Source: Methanomicrobiales archaeon (GTDB taxonomy: Archaea > Halobacteriota > Methanomicrobia > Methanomicrobiales > Methanoculleaceae). From it: 13,970 bases of DNA. The stretch covers positions 1 through 13,970 of the forward strand of contig JAAYND010000049.1 of the NCBI GenBank assembly GCA_012521035.1, read 5' to 3'. A model generated the notes under the pieces. It was not told the DNA's origin. It searched no databases and saw only the letters and a program-made list of their open reading frames with translations. The position numbers and the translations under genes are program-made. Below, piece by piece: positions 1 to 7,314 of the stretch (positions within the stretch are counted from its first letter, which is position 1; every line of letters starts with the position of its first letter).

Positions 1-863
1 CGGAGCCAGACTTCATCGCCCTCCGCATCGACAAGGCCGTACCAGTAGTTGCCTGAGTAGGCTATCCTGCCATCGGGAGCCTCCTCGATATCAAATATAA
101 CCGGGACGGCGTAGTTCCTGTACCAGAGCGTGTTCCCATCAGCATCAAGGCGGATGAGGAACGCATCTCCGATATCGTAGGTAAAAGGTGACTTCGTGCC
201 CCCGATGACGTAGCCACCATCGGAGGTCACGATCCCTGCGTTCGCAGCAGTGGCGGGGAACGTCCGGTTCCAGACGTGTTTCCCATCGGCATCGGTCTTT
301 GTTATGATCGCCGACGTATCATCAATCGATCCGGGCGGATTCCAGAGCCACCCGATGGCAGCATACCCTCCATCAGCGGTCGGAAGGACGGCAGAGACTT
401 TCTCCCCAGGCAGGATCTGCCGCCAGACCTCTTCTCCGCCGGCGTCGAACCTGATCAGGAACGAACTCCCCTGGTATCTGGCGTCATCCCCCGGGGCGGC
501 CGCAGTGATGTTGTAGCCGCCGATGATATAGCCGCCGCCGGCGGTCTCCCTGATGGAAGCGGCCTCTATATCAGGTATCCGCTCCATCCAGACCTCACCT
601 CCCTGGCGATCGGTCTTCACGAGCAACAGATCGCTCCTGCCCCCGATGGCCTTTGTGAGTGCAGAACCAAGAGCGATGTAGCCACCGTCCGCCGTATTCA
701 CAACGGCATCGAACTTACAGTTCTCCTCCGGCGAGAACGTCACGTTCCAGGCGACCGAAGGAGCGGTCGCGGCTGCTGCCGGCAGCACCACTACAGCGAT
801 GAGCAGCGCCGCCATGATCACCCGGGCGGTTGAACGCCGGAAGTATCGGTTTCTTCCTATCAT
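1..863 (-). CDS. Secreted beta-propeller-like repeat protein, 3' end outside window
   Basis: The frame is open from an ATG at 863-861 to the window edge, giving 287 complete codons and no stop, so the C-terminus is missing. Residues 1-33 look like a signal peptide: a basic start (RNRYFRRSTAR), a hydrophobic core (about 16-28) and an AAAA stretch for cleavage. After it come at least four and a half repeats of 43-48 residues, at about 54-97, 105-152, 160-203, 211-253 and 260 onward. Each has the pattern DGGYxxxG, then a strand like FLIRxDADG, then EVW. Such repeats are known from PQQ/WD40-like propeller domains of secreted archaeal proteins, especially in Methanomicrobia. The protein probably lies outside the membrane; ligand and function are not visible. 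There is no Shine-Dalgarno sequence before the ATG, so a leaderless or short-leader mRNA is likely. It is divergent from endA and probably unrelated to it. Confidence 0.85.
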   Translation of the reverse strand, partial: MIGRNRYFRRSTARVIMAALLIAVVVLPAAAATAPSVAWNVTFSPEENCKFDAVVNTADGGYIALGSALTKAIGGRSDLLLVKTDRQGGEVWMERIPDIEAASIRETAGGGYIIGGYNITAAAPGDDARYQGSSFLIRFDAGGEEVWRQILPGEKVSAVLPTADGGYAAIGWLWNPPGSIDDTSAIITKTDADGKHVWNRTFPATAANAGIVTSDGGYVIGGTKSPFTYDIGDAFLIRLDADGNTLWYRNYAVPVIFDIEEAPDGRIAYSGNYWYGLVDAEGDEVWL

Positions 864-913
864 GGAATCGATAATGTATGTGCTGAGATACGCAAAAAAA
901 CATAATGGTCCCG

Positions 914-953
914 CATACCGGCAGGCGGCAATCCATACCGGCAGGCGGCAATC
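914..953. repeat. Perfect 20-bp tandem duplication in divergent promoter region
   Basis: The unit CATACCGGCAGGCGGCAATC occurs twice with no spacer and no mismatch (914-933 and 934-953), followed by a third partial start, CAT (954-956). It lies between the divergent starts of the propeller gene (863, minus) and endA (989, plus). The 20-bp period is close to two helical turns, so two protein sites would sit on nearly the same face of the DNA. It may be a tandem operator, or just a recent slippage duplication. No protein is known to bind it. Confidence 0.9.
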
Positions 954-988
954 CATTAATGAACACCCACCTCCTATAGCTCTATCAC

Positions 989-1999
989 GTGTTGGCGACA
1001 TTCGACGGAACCTGGGTGCGCCTCGGCAATGAAGGGCGCACGCTCTACGAACAGGGAGGGTATGGCAGGGTGGAGCGAACCGGCCTCCGCCTCGCCCCTG
1101 AGGAAGCGCTCTACCTCATGGAGCGTAACAAGATCGAGGTAAAAGATTTCAGTTATGATGCCCTGCTCGCCCTTTTTGCAGGTCAGCCAAACTTCATCAG
1201 GAGCTACCTCGTCTACCGCGATATCCGTGAGCGGGGCTACGTGATCCAGCCCGGACCGCATGATTTCCGCGTCTTCCGCCGTGGTCATAAGCCCGGGGCC
1301 GGCAAATCCCGGTACTTGATCCGGGTTCTTTCTGAGAGGGATCTCATCGACTTCGACAACCTGAGTCAGGATGTGCTCACCGCGGTCAACATGCGCAAAC
1401 AGTACCTCCTCGCGGTCGTTGACGACGAGGACGAGCTGACTTACTACGAGGTCAGGGTGCAAGATCTCGCCCCCGTCGGTGAGCCTGCTGAATGCATAAC
1501 GCCGGTTCAGGCCACACTCTTTGGAACCTACGCCCTCGCCCACCTGCCGCCGGGAACCCCGCTTGAGGATGATTGGTATGGCAAGCGGCTCGACCAGGAA
1601 CGGTTGCTCCTCCGCCCGATCGAATCGATCTATCTTGCGCGCAGGCAATGCCTCTCGATCACACGGGATGGCGAACCGATGAGCACAGAGCAGTTCCTCG
1701 ATGTGGCAGAGGAGAAAGATGTCGAGGTCCGGTATAAAGAACAGGTATTCTCCGACCTCCGGGAGAAAGGCTACATCCCCCGGACCGGCTACAAGTTCGG
1801 TCACCACTTCCGCGTCTACTCCGGGAAGAAAACACACTCAGAGATGCTCGTCCACGCCGTTTCGTCCGGGACTGCCATACCGATGAGCACAATCTCCCGT
1901 TCGGTCAGGCTTGCTCACAGCGTCAAAAAGAAGATGTTGTTTGCCTGCATATACAATACCGACATCAGATACATCGAGTTCGCGAGAATCAAGCTGTGA
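989..1999 (+). CDS. endA: tRNA-intron endonuclease EndA, two-domain (homodimer) type
   Basis: EndA cuts the bulge-helix-bulge motif at both ends of introns in precursor tRNAs. The 336-residue protein is about twice the length of the single-domain (M. jannaschii-like) enzyme and matches the duplicated form that works as a homodimer, as in Archaeoglobus fulgidus. The C-terminal half carries the likely catalytic triad: Tyr277 in HFRVYS, His283 in THSEM and Lys314 in RLAHSVKKKM. The His-to-Lys spacing is 31, as I recall it for the family. The N-terminal half repeats the fold (about 80-160: DFRVF, SRYLIRVL, NMRKQYLLAVVDDEDELTYYEV), but Phe replaces the tyrosine and there is no matching histidine, so it is structural. 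The start is GTG at 989. An in-frame TAG at 977-979 rules out an earlier start, and ATFDGTWVRLG is the usual family beginning. No clear Shine-Dalgarno sequence precedes it. First gene of the endA-trpS-pheS-pheT cluster. Confidence 0.95.
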   Translation: MLATFDGTWVRLGNEGRTLYEQGGYGRVERTGLRLAPEEALYLMERNKIEVKDFSYDALLALFAGQPNFIRSYLVYRDIRERGYVIQPGPHDFRVFRRGHKPGAGKSRYLIRVLSERDLIDFDNLSQDVLTAVNMRKQYLLAVVDDEDELTYYEVRVQDLAPVGEPAECITPVQATLFGTYALAHLPPGTPLEDDWYGKRLDQERLLLRPIESIYLARRQCLSITRDGEPMSTEQFLDVAEEKDVEVRYKEQVFSDLREKGYIPRTGYKFGHHFRVYSGKKTHSEMLVHAVSSGTAIPMSTISRSVRLAHSVKKKMLFACIYNTDIRYIEFARIKL

Positions 2000-2009
2000 G
2001 CGTCAATCC

Positions 2010-3269
2010 ATGCAGTCCGGAATGAATCCCTGGTCGAATAACCAGACCGTCGATCTGGATCGACTCTTTGCCGGGTTCGGCATCGAGCCTATCGGTGAGG
2101 TCGCAGAGAGACTTCCCGAAGTACCGTCGTTTATGCGCAGGGGTGTTGTTGTCGGACACCGGGACTACGGGGTAATCGCCGACGCTATCAGGGACCGCAC
2201 CCCGTTCCACGTTCTGACAGGGTTCATGCCCTCAGGCCTCCCCCACCTCGGGCACCTGATGGTCATGAAGGAGGTCGTCTGGCATGTCCAGCAGGGCGGG
2301 AATGGCTACGTCGCCATCGCTGACCGGGAGGCTCACGCGGTCCGGGGGATATCCTGGGAGAAGTGCCGCGAGTTTGGCAGGGAGTATCTCAAAGCCCTCT
2401 ATGCCCTCGGGTTTTGCGGCACAACCTACTACCAGAGCAGGAACGAGCCCCTGAAGGATCTTGCGTTTGAAGCCTCCACGAAGGTGAACTTCTCAGAACT
2501 CTCGGCGATATACGGGTTTGGCCCCGAGACCACGCTCGGCCACGCCATAAGCGTCGCCACCCAGGTGGGTGATATACTCTTCCCGCAGATCGATGCCGGC
2601 CCTGCCCCCACGATCGTCCCGGTCGGCCTCGACCAGGATCCGCATATCCGGCTCACCAGGGATGTAGCCCACAAACTCCGTATGTTCACGGTCGAGGATC
2701 GAGGCGATCATATCAGTGTCCGCTCGAAGAACGCTCCGGAGGAGGCACTCGAGGCCGTCCACCGCGCATTTCCAGGCTCAAAGAAGTACGCGGGCCACGT
2801 GGATATCAGGGGCCAGTCGTATGCCCGGGTGGATGATGCCGCGAGGGAGATCGAGATCGCCTGCGGGGGGTTCGGGTTCTATCCCCCCTCATCGACCTAC
2901 CATATCTTCATGCCGGGACTTCAGGGCGGGAAGATGTCAAGCAGTGTCCCGGAGAGCCTGTTCGGGTTCTACGAGACTGAAAGGTCGGTCCGGAAGAAGG
3001 TCATGGCGGCGCTGACCGGGGGGCGGATGACGCTTGAGGAACAGAAGCGCCTCGGCGGAGAGCCTGATCGTTGCTCGATATACCTCTTAAACCTCTTCCA
3101 CATGATCGAGGACGACGCGGAGCTCGCTGAACTCCGGCGCCGGTGCGAGAGCGGTGAGATGACCTGTGGGCAGTGTAAGAAAGAGACACACGAGCGTGTG
3201 CAGGCGTTTCTCACGGACCTGAGGGATAAGATGGATGCAGTCGAACACCTTGTGGATGAGGTGGAATAG
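2010..3269 (+). CDS. trpS: Tryptophanyl-tRNA synthetase
   Basis: Class I aminoacyl-tRNA synthetase that charges tRNA-Trp with tryptophan in the cytoplasm. The protein has 419 residues, within the range of archaeal/eukaryotic-type TrpRS. The HIGH-type motif is PSGLPHLGH at residues 74-82, and the KMSKS-type motif is KMSSS at 308-312 inside LQGGKMSSSVPESLF. The Rossmann core between them includes PQIDAGPAPTIVPVGLDQDPHIRLTRDVAHKL, quoted here as PTIVPVGLDQDPHIRLTRD. I chose ATG 2010 (MQSGMNPW) because GTGAG lies nine bases upstream; ATG 2022 (MNPW) is the alternative. The frame stays open further upstream but inside endA and without family-like residues. It starts 10 nt after the endA stop, and its TAG overlaps the GTG of pheS by one base, implying co-transcription and coupled translation. 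Confidence 0.96.
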   Translation: MQSGMNPWSNNQTVDLDRLFAGFGIEPIGEVAERLPEVPSFMRRGVVVGHRDYGVIADAIRDRTPFHVLTGFMPSGLPHLGHLMVMKEVVWHVQQGGNGYVAIADREAHAVRGISWEKCREFGREYLKALYALGFCGTTYYQSRNEPLKDLAFEASTKVNFSELSAIYGFGPETTLGHAISVATQVGDILFPQIDAGPAPTIVPVGLDQDPHIRLTRDVAHKLRMFTVEDRGDHISVRSKNAPEEALEAVHRAFPGSKKYAGHVDIRGQSYARVDDAAREIEIACGGFGFYPPSSTYHIFMPGLQGGKMSSSVPESLFGFYETERSVRKKVMAALTGGRMTLEEQKRLGGEPDRCSIYLLNLFHMIEDDAELAELRRRCESGEMTCGQCKKETHERVQAFLTDLRDKMDAVEHLVDEVE

Positions 3270-4714
3270 TGGAACTTACGCTGAATGAGAAGAGACTCCT
3301 GGTCGCCTTAGGGCCGGTGGGTTCAGCCGACGCGGCCACCCTTGCCGACCGGATGGGTACCCGCCGGGAGGCGGTTGTGCAGTACGCAAACCTCGCCGGT
3401 GAGCGGGGGCTCGTGGATGTGGAGAAACATGTCTCCCGGCAGTATACCCTGACCGAGGAGGGGCAGGATTACGCCGGCAGGGGCCTCCCTGAGCGGCAGG
3501 TGCTCGAGAGTTTTGGAGACGAGATCCCGATGCGCGATCTACAGGCACACCCGCTTGCAAAGATCGCGATCGGCTGGATGCGAAAGAAGGGCTGGGTCGT
3601 CATCCGGGATGGGGTCGTGCAGAAGACCGGGGATGCTATCCCGGGGTCTGACGAAGTTGCATTTGCCCGGGCGGGTGACGCAGGTGCTATCGAGGATGGG
3701 GAGGGCGTCGCGGATCTCCTCCGGCGCGGGCTCGTGCAGGAGGAGGAAGCAGTCACCTACACCGTCTCGCTGACCCCGCAGGGCGGAAAACTCCTCGCTG
3801 AAGGGCTCGACCTCCAGGAAGAAGTGGGCACGCTCACCCGTGACCAGATCCTCTCCGGCGCGTGGAGGGATCTCCCGCTCCGGCGCTACGATGTGACGAA
3901 ACTTCCCCGGCGCGCATACCCTGGGAAGACCCACCCCTACCAGCGCCTCCTCGACGAGATGCGCCGGGTTCTCCTCGATATGGGGTTCACCGAGATCGCG
4001 GGCGGGATCGTGCAGAGCTCGTTCTGGAACTTCGATGCCCTCTTCCAGCCGCAGGATCACCCGGCGCGGGAGATGCAGGACACCTTCTTCCTCGGTGAGC
4101 GCTGGCCGCTCCCGGCGGGTTATGAGCGCGTCCGCGATATGCACGAGCACGGCGGCGAGACGTCGTCGATCGGGTGGGGAGGAACCTGGAGTGCTGAGAA
4201 AGCAGAGCAGTGCGTGCTCCGGACCCACACGACGTGTCTATCCATCCAGCACCTGGCTGAGCACCAGAAACCCCCGGTGAAGGCGTTTGGCATCGGCAGG
4301 GTCTACCGGCGGGAGGCCACCGATCCCACCCACCTCGCTGAGTTTGAGCAGCTCGAGGGGATCGTCATGGATGAAGGGGTTAACTTCCGAAACCTCCTCG
4401 GGTTCTTGAAAGAGTTCTACGCGAAGATGGGTTTTGAGAAGGTCAGATTCCGCCCCGGCTACTTCCCCTATACCGAGCCCTCCGTGGAGCCCGAGGTCTA
4501 CGTCGATGGGCTTGGATGGGTGGAACTCGGTGGGGCAGGAATCTTCCGGCAGGAGGTGACCGCGCCCCTCGGGATCGAACACCCGGTGCTCGCGTGGGGG
4601 CTCGGGATAAGCCGGGTGGCGATGCTCCGCCTCGGGCTCCGCGACCTCCGGCACCTCTACCGGAGCGATGTTGAGTGGATCCGCGAGACGCCGATCTATG
4701 GTGGGAGGCGGTGA
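3269..4714 (+). CDS. pheS: Phenylalanyl-tRNA synthetase alpha subunit
   Basis: Catalytic alpha subunit of the (alpha-beta)2 PheRS, a class II synthetase. At 481 residues it is the long archaeal/eukaryotic type. Residues 1-180 form winged-helix-like DNA/RNA-binding modules (for example REAVVQYANLAGERGLVDVE and YTLTEEGQDY). The class II core follows: motif 1 around 221-251 (THPYQRLLDEMRRVLLDMGF), motif 2 around 340-365 (FGIGRVYRREATDPTHLAEF) and motif 3 around 436-455 (PVLAWGLGISRVAMLRLGL). The GTG start at 3269 overlaps the trpS stop in TAGTG and is preceded by GAGGTGG at 3258-3264, a good archaeal Shine-Dalgarno sequence. pheT begins one nucleotide after its stop, as expected for subunits made in equal amounts. 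Confidence 0.97.
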   Translation: MELTLNEKRLLVALGPVGSADAATLADRMGTRREAVVQYANLAGERGLVDVEKHVSRQYTLTEEGQDYAGRGLPERQVLESFGDEIPMRDLQAHPLAKIAIGWMRKKGWVVIRDGVVQKTGDAIPGSDEVAFARAGDAGAIEDGEGVADLLRRGLVQEEEAVTYTVSLTPQGGKLLAEGLDLQEEVGTLTRDQILSGAWRDLPLRRYDVTKLPRRAYPGKTHPYQRLLDEMRRVLLDMGFTEIAGGIVQSSFWNFDALFQPQDHPAREMQDTFFLGERWPLPAGYERVRDMHEHGGETSSIGWGGTWSAEKAEQCVLRTHTTCLSIQHLAEHQKPPVKAFGIGRVYRREATDPTHLAEFEQLEGIVMDEGVNFRNLLGFLKEFYAKMGFEKVRFRPGYFPYTEPSVEPEVYVDGLGWVELGGAGIFRQEVTAPLGIEHPVLAWGLGISRVAMLRLGLRDLRHLYRSDVEWIRETPIYGGRR

Positions 4715-4715
4715 G

Positions 4716-6371
4716 ATGGCGATAATCACGCTCCCCTACCGCTACCTGGAGCGCCTGACCGGGACCGACCGGGCGACGATCATCGATCGTATACCGATGA
4801 TCGGAGCAGATATCGAGCGGATCGAGGAAGATCATGTCGATGTCGAGTTCTTCCCGGACCGACCCGACCTCTACTCGCCCGAGGGTGTCGCCCGGGCTAT
4901 GCGCGGGTTCCTCGGGATCGAGGAGGGACTGCCGGTCTACCCTGTCCGCCCGTCGGGGATCACCTTCTCGGTCGACCCCGGGCTTGCCGATATCCGGCCT
5001 CACCTCGCCTCAGCAGTGATCCGGAACGTCGACCTCGATGAGGAGGCGATCGAGAGTCTTATGGGTCTCCAGGAGGCTCTCCACTGGGCGGTCGGCCGCG
5101 GGCGGGGCAAGGTAGCGATCGGGGTTCACGACCTCGACGCTGTCACACCACCCTTCCGCTACATCGCCTCTCCCCGGGACTACTCGTTCGTTCCACTGGA
5201 CTTTGACCGGGAGATGACGCTCGATGAGATCCTCACCGACCACCCGAAGGGCCGGGACTACGCTCACCTGGTGGAGAGGTTCTCCCGCCTCCCGCTGATC
5301 GTCGATGCCGACGATCAGGTGCTCTCCCTCCCGCCCATCATCAACGGCGAACTCACAAGGGTCACGACGGCGACGAAGAACATCCTGCTCGACTGCACCG
5401 GCACCGACAAAAAAGCGGTTATGACGGCGACAAACATCATATGCACCGCGCTCGCCGAGGCGGGGGCGGCGATCGAGACCGTCACCATCGATGGCGAGGT
5501 GATGCCCACGCTCGCGCCGACGAGACGTGTCGTCTCGGTCGGAGAGTGCGCTTCCCTCCTCGGGATCCCCCTCTCCTCCGCTGATATGGCGGAGCTCCTC
5601 GCGAGGATGCGGTTTGGCGCCGAACCGGACGGGGACTCCCATGTCCGTGTCCTCGTCCCCTGCTACCGCGCCGATATCCTCCATGACTGGGACATATTCG
5701 AGGATGTCGCGATCGCCTACGGGTTTGAGAACTTCGATGCCACCCTCCCGGCAACCTCAACCATAGCGGAGGAGCACCCGACCACCGCGATCGCGGGGGC
5801 AGTGAGATCGGTGATGGTCGGCCTCGGCTACATCGAGATGATACCTTTCACTCTCACAAACGACCGTGTGCTCTACGAGAGTATGCAGCGAAGCCCCCTG
5901 CCCGGAACCCTGCGGTTGCTCCACCCGATCAGCGAGGAGCAGACCCTGGTCCGGACGGACCTCCTCCCCCTGCTCATGGAGATGCTCCAGGCAAACAAGC
6001 ATCGTGAACTCCCGCAACGCCTCTTCGCAGTGGGGGATGTGGTCGAGGACTGTGTCACCTACAAAAAGATCGCCGCAGTCAGCATCCATCCGGGCGCAGA
6101 CTTCTCGGAGGCGTATGCGGCGGCCGATGTCTTCTGCCGGGAGCTCTCTCTCCCTTACAGTGTCACTGAGTCAGACGATCCGGCGTTCATCGATGGTCGT
6201 CGCGGTGATATCATCGTCGGCGAGCGGATCATCGGGATGTTTGGTGAGATCCACCCCGGAACCCTGAACGCATTCGACCTCGAACACCCGGTAGCGGCGT
6301 TCGCGTTCGACCTCAGAGCCGTACCGGGATACCCCGCTCCGAGAGGTACTCCTTCACCTGACGAACGGTGA
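4716..6371 (+). CDS. pheT: Phenylalanyl-tRNA synthetase beta subunit
   Basis: Partner of PheS in the PheRS heterotetramer. Its 551 residues match the compact archaeal/eukaryotic beta subunit, which lacks the N-terminal EMAP-like and C-terminal anticodon-binding domains of bacterial PheT. The B3/B4 editing-type domain spans about 90-250. The B5 domain spans about 268-345 and contains PCYRADILHDWDIFEDVAIA. A catalytic-like core follows to about 535. I chose ATG 4716 (MAIITLPYRYLERLTG) because it begins like the family and has GGGAGGCGGTGAG just upstream. The last 19 residues (LRAVPGYPAPRGTPSPDER) are encoded antisense to the end of hisF, a 59-bp convergent overlap. This Pro-rich tail looks dispensable and may be a read-out from loss of an earlier stop; that is inference. 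Confidence 0.96.
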   Translation: MAIITLPYRYLERLTGTDRATIIDRIPMIGADIERIEEDHVDVEFFPDRPDLYSPEGVARAMRGFLGIEEGLPVYPVRPSGITFSVDPGLADIRPHLASAVIRNVDLDEEAIESLMGLQEALHWAVGRGRGKVAIGVHDLDAVTPPFRYIASPRDYSFVPLDFDREMTLDEILTDHPKGRDYAHLVERFSRLPLIVDADDQVLSLPPIINGELTRVTTATKNILLDCTGTDKKAVMTATNIICTALAEAGAAIETVTIDGEVMPTLAPTRRVVSVGECASLLGIPLSSADMAELLARMRFGAEPDGDSHVRVLVPCYRADILHDWDIFEDVAIAYGFENFDATLPATSTIAEEHPTTAIAGAVRSVMVGLGYIEMIPFTLTNDRVLYESMQRSPLPGTLRLLHPISEEQTLVRTDLLPLLMEMLQANKHRELPQRLFAVGDVVEDCVTYKKIAAVSIHPGADFSEAYAAADVFCRELSLPYSVTESDDPAFIDGRRGDIIVGERIIGMFGEIHPGTLNAFDLEHPVAAFAFDLRAVPGYPAPRGTPSPDER

Positions 6372-7119
6372 ACTCGCCATAGTGAAAGACGCTTGCCGCA
6401 AGGCAGGCGTCGGCCCCTCCTTCTGTAAACCCTGTATAAAAATGCTCTAACGTGCCCACGCCACCGCTCGCGATGACCGGGATTGTGACCGCGCCCGCGA
6501 TCGCTGCGGTGATGGGGATGTCAAACCCTTCTTTCGTCCCATCGGCCTCCATACTGGTGAGGAGGATCTCACCGGCCCCGCGTTCCTCGACCTCGCGAGC
6601 CCAGGCGACAGCATCAAGTCCCGTAGCCCGGCTCCCACCGTGAGTCACGACCTCATACCAGCACTCCCGTCCGTCGGCGAGAGTGACCGGGGTTCTTCCC
6701 GGCTCCATACGGTAGTTTCGCCGGACATCCATGGCGACGACGATGCGCTGGCTGCCGAACCGCTCAGCCCCCCGGGATATCAGGTCCGGATCCTGGATGG
6801 CGCTTGAGTTGATGCTCACCTTATCAGCGCCGGCCTCGAGGATCTGCTGCATATCATCGGTCGTCCTTATGCCGCCGCCGACAGTGAGCGGGATTGAGAG
6901 TTCGGTTGCCGCCCGCTGAATCGCGTCGATGATGGTGCCCCGGTGTTCCTTCGAGGCCGCGATATCGAGAAAGATTACCTCGTCCGCACCCTGTTCATTA
7001 TAGCGCCGTGCCAGCTCGACAGGATCGCCCGCGTCACGCAGATCGGTGAAGTGCGTGCCTTTGACAACCCGTCCACCTTTGAGATCCAGGCAGGGAATGA
7101 TCCGTTTCGTCAGAACCAT
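6313..7119 (-). CDS. hisF: Imidazole glycerol phosphate synthase cyclase subunit HisF
   Basis: HisF takes ammonia from the HisH glutaminase and converts PRFAR to imidazole glycerol phosphate and AICAR, joining histidine and purine synthesis. It is a TIM barrel of 268 residues from this start. The two catalytic aspartates are Asp12 in IIPCLDLKGG and Asp131 in VVAMDVRR. Phosphate-binding loops VGGGIR (80-85) and ASGGVGTLEHF are present. I give ATG 7119 because MVLTKRIIPCLDLK matches the family start, but no Shine-Dalgarno sequence precedes it. A GTG at 7164 in the same frame has an excellent one and would add 15 residues (MTKTSSPATSKILCT). No other his gene is in the window; hisF is alone, convergent with pheT and divergent from atpC. 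Confidence 0.95.
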   Translation of the reverse strand: MVLTKRIIPCLDLKGGRVVKGTHFTDLRDAGDPVELARRYNEQGADEVIFLDIAASKEHRGTIIDAIQRAATELSIPLTVGGGIRTTDDMQQILEAGADKVSINSSAIQDPDLISRGAERFGSQRIVVAMDVRRNYRMEPGRTPVTLADGRECWYEVVTHGGSRATGLDAVAWAREVEERGAGEILLTSMEADGTKEGFDIPITAAIAGAVTIPVIASGGVGTLEHFYTGFTEGGADACLAASVFHYGEFTVRQVKEYLSERGIPVRL

Positions 7120-7170
7120 TGTGCATAGGATTTTGGAGGTAGCAGGTGATGAGGTTTTGGTCACGAAGGT

Positions 7171-7180
7171 TCACTCCTCC
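7171..7180 (-). promoter_or_regulatory. Strong Shine-Dalgarno sequence before an earlier hisF GTG
   Basis: On the minus strand this reads GGAGGAGTGA, close to the archaeal anti-Shine-Dalgarno complement GGAGGTGAT. It ends six bases before a GTG at 7164-7162 that is in frame with hisF. The usual-looking ATG at 7119 has nothing similar. This favours translation starting at 7164, giving a 283-residue HisF, although the added residues do not look like the family start. Confidence 0.55.
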
Positions 7181-7269
7181 GTTCGACTGCGTGACTTCAT
7201 AGCCAGTAGAGGCGATCTCCTGACCGCCCGATCCCGCTCCGCACCTGCCATCCCTCCCCCTGCCCCTCT

Positions 7270-7283
7270 ATATGCAAGCATAT
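7270..7283. promoter_or_regulatory. Perfect 14-bp dyad overlapping the atpC TATA-like box
   Basis: The sequence ATATGC-AA-GCATAT is a perfect inverted repeat with six-base arms and a two-base spacer. Its right arm runs into the TATA-like box of atpC, and it also lies in the upstream region of the divergent hisF. Archaeal repressors often bind dyads that cover the TATA or BRE element, so it is a candidate operator. Chance is possible in an AT-rich patch, and no regulator is identified. Confidence 0.4.
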
Positions 7284-7289
7284 TTTATG
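7280..7289 (+). promoter_or_regulatory. TATA-like box of atpC-atpD; leaderless mRNA predicted
   Basis: ATATTTTATG lies in the only AT-rich patch of the gap, with its centre about 30 bases before the atpC ATG at 7315. Archaeal transcription starts about 25-30 bases after the TATA centre, which puts the start at or a few bases before the ATG. No Shine-Dalgarno sequence precedes that ATG, which fits a leaderless transcript. This is a prediction from spacing only. Confidence 0.55.
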
Positions 7290-7314
7290 GAGTCTACTCT
7301 AATCTGAATACTAT

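Noticed and set aside
276..833. Plus-strand open frame of 185 codons opposite the propeller gene
   Set aside because: Its product is Arg/Pro/Gly-rich with no family resemblance. The minus-strand frame has a signal peptide and regular repeats, so this is a GC-driven shadow.
914..953. CRISPR array
   Set aside because: The two repeat copies are directly adjacent with no spacer, and there are no cas genes.
864..988. tRNA or other stable RNA gene in the intergenic gaps, including 7120-7314 and 10896-11064
   Set aside because: No cloverleaf, T-loop or C/D-box pattern could be seen by eye in any of these gaps.
974..1837. Minus-strand open frame of 287 codons opposite endA
   Set aside because: EndA on the plus strand has a full catalytic triad and the right length. 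The antisense frame shows no known motif.
1911..2009. Upstream TTG start for trpS that would overlap endA by about 90 bases
   Set aside because: No Shine-Dalgarno sequence, and the extra residues are just the shifted endA reading. ATG 2010 is better placed.
3539..4228. Minus-strand open frame of 229 codons opposite pheS
   Set aside because: It lies within the well-identified PheS gene and has no recognisable domain; long antisense frames are common at this GC content.
7171..7251. 26-codon frame (minus strand) upstream of hisF, possible leader peptide
   Set aside because: It contains no histidine, so it is not a His attenuator, and its ATG has no well-spaced Shine-Dalgarno sequence. Only the position of its stop within the hisF Shine-Dalgarno sequence is suggestive.
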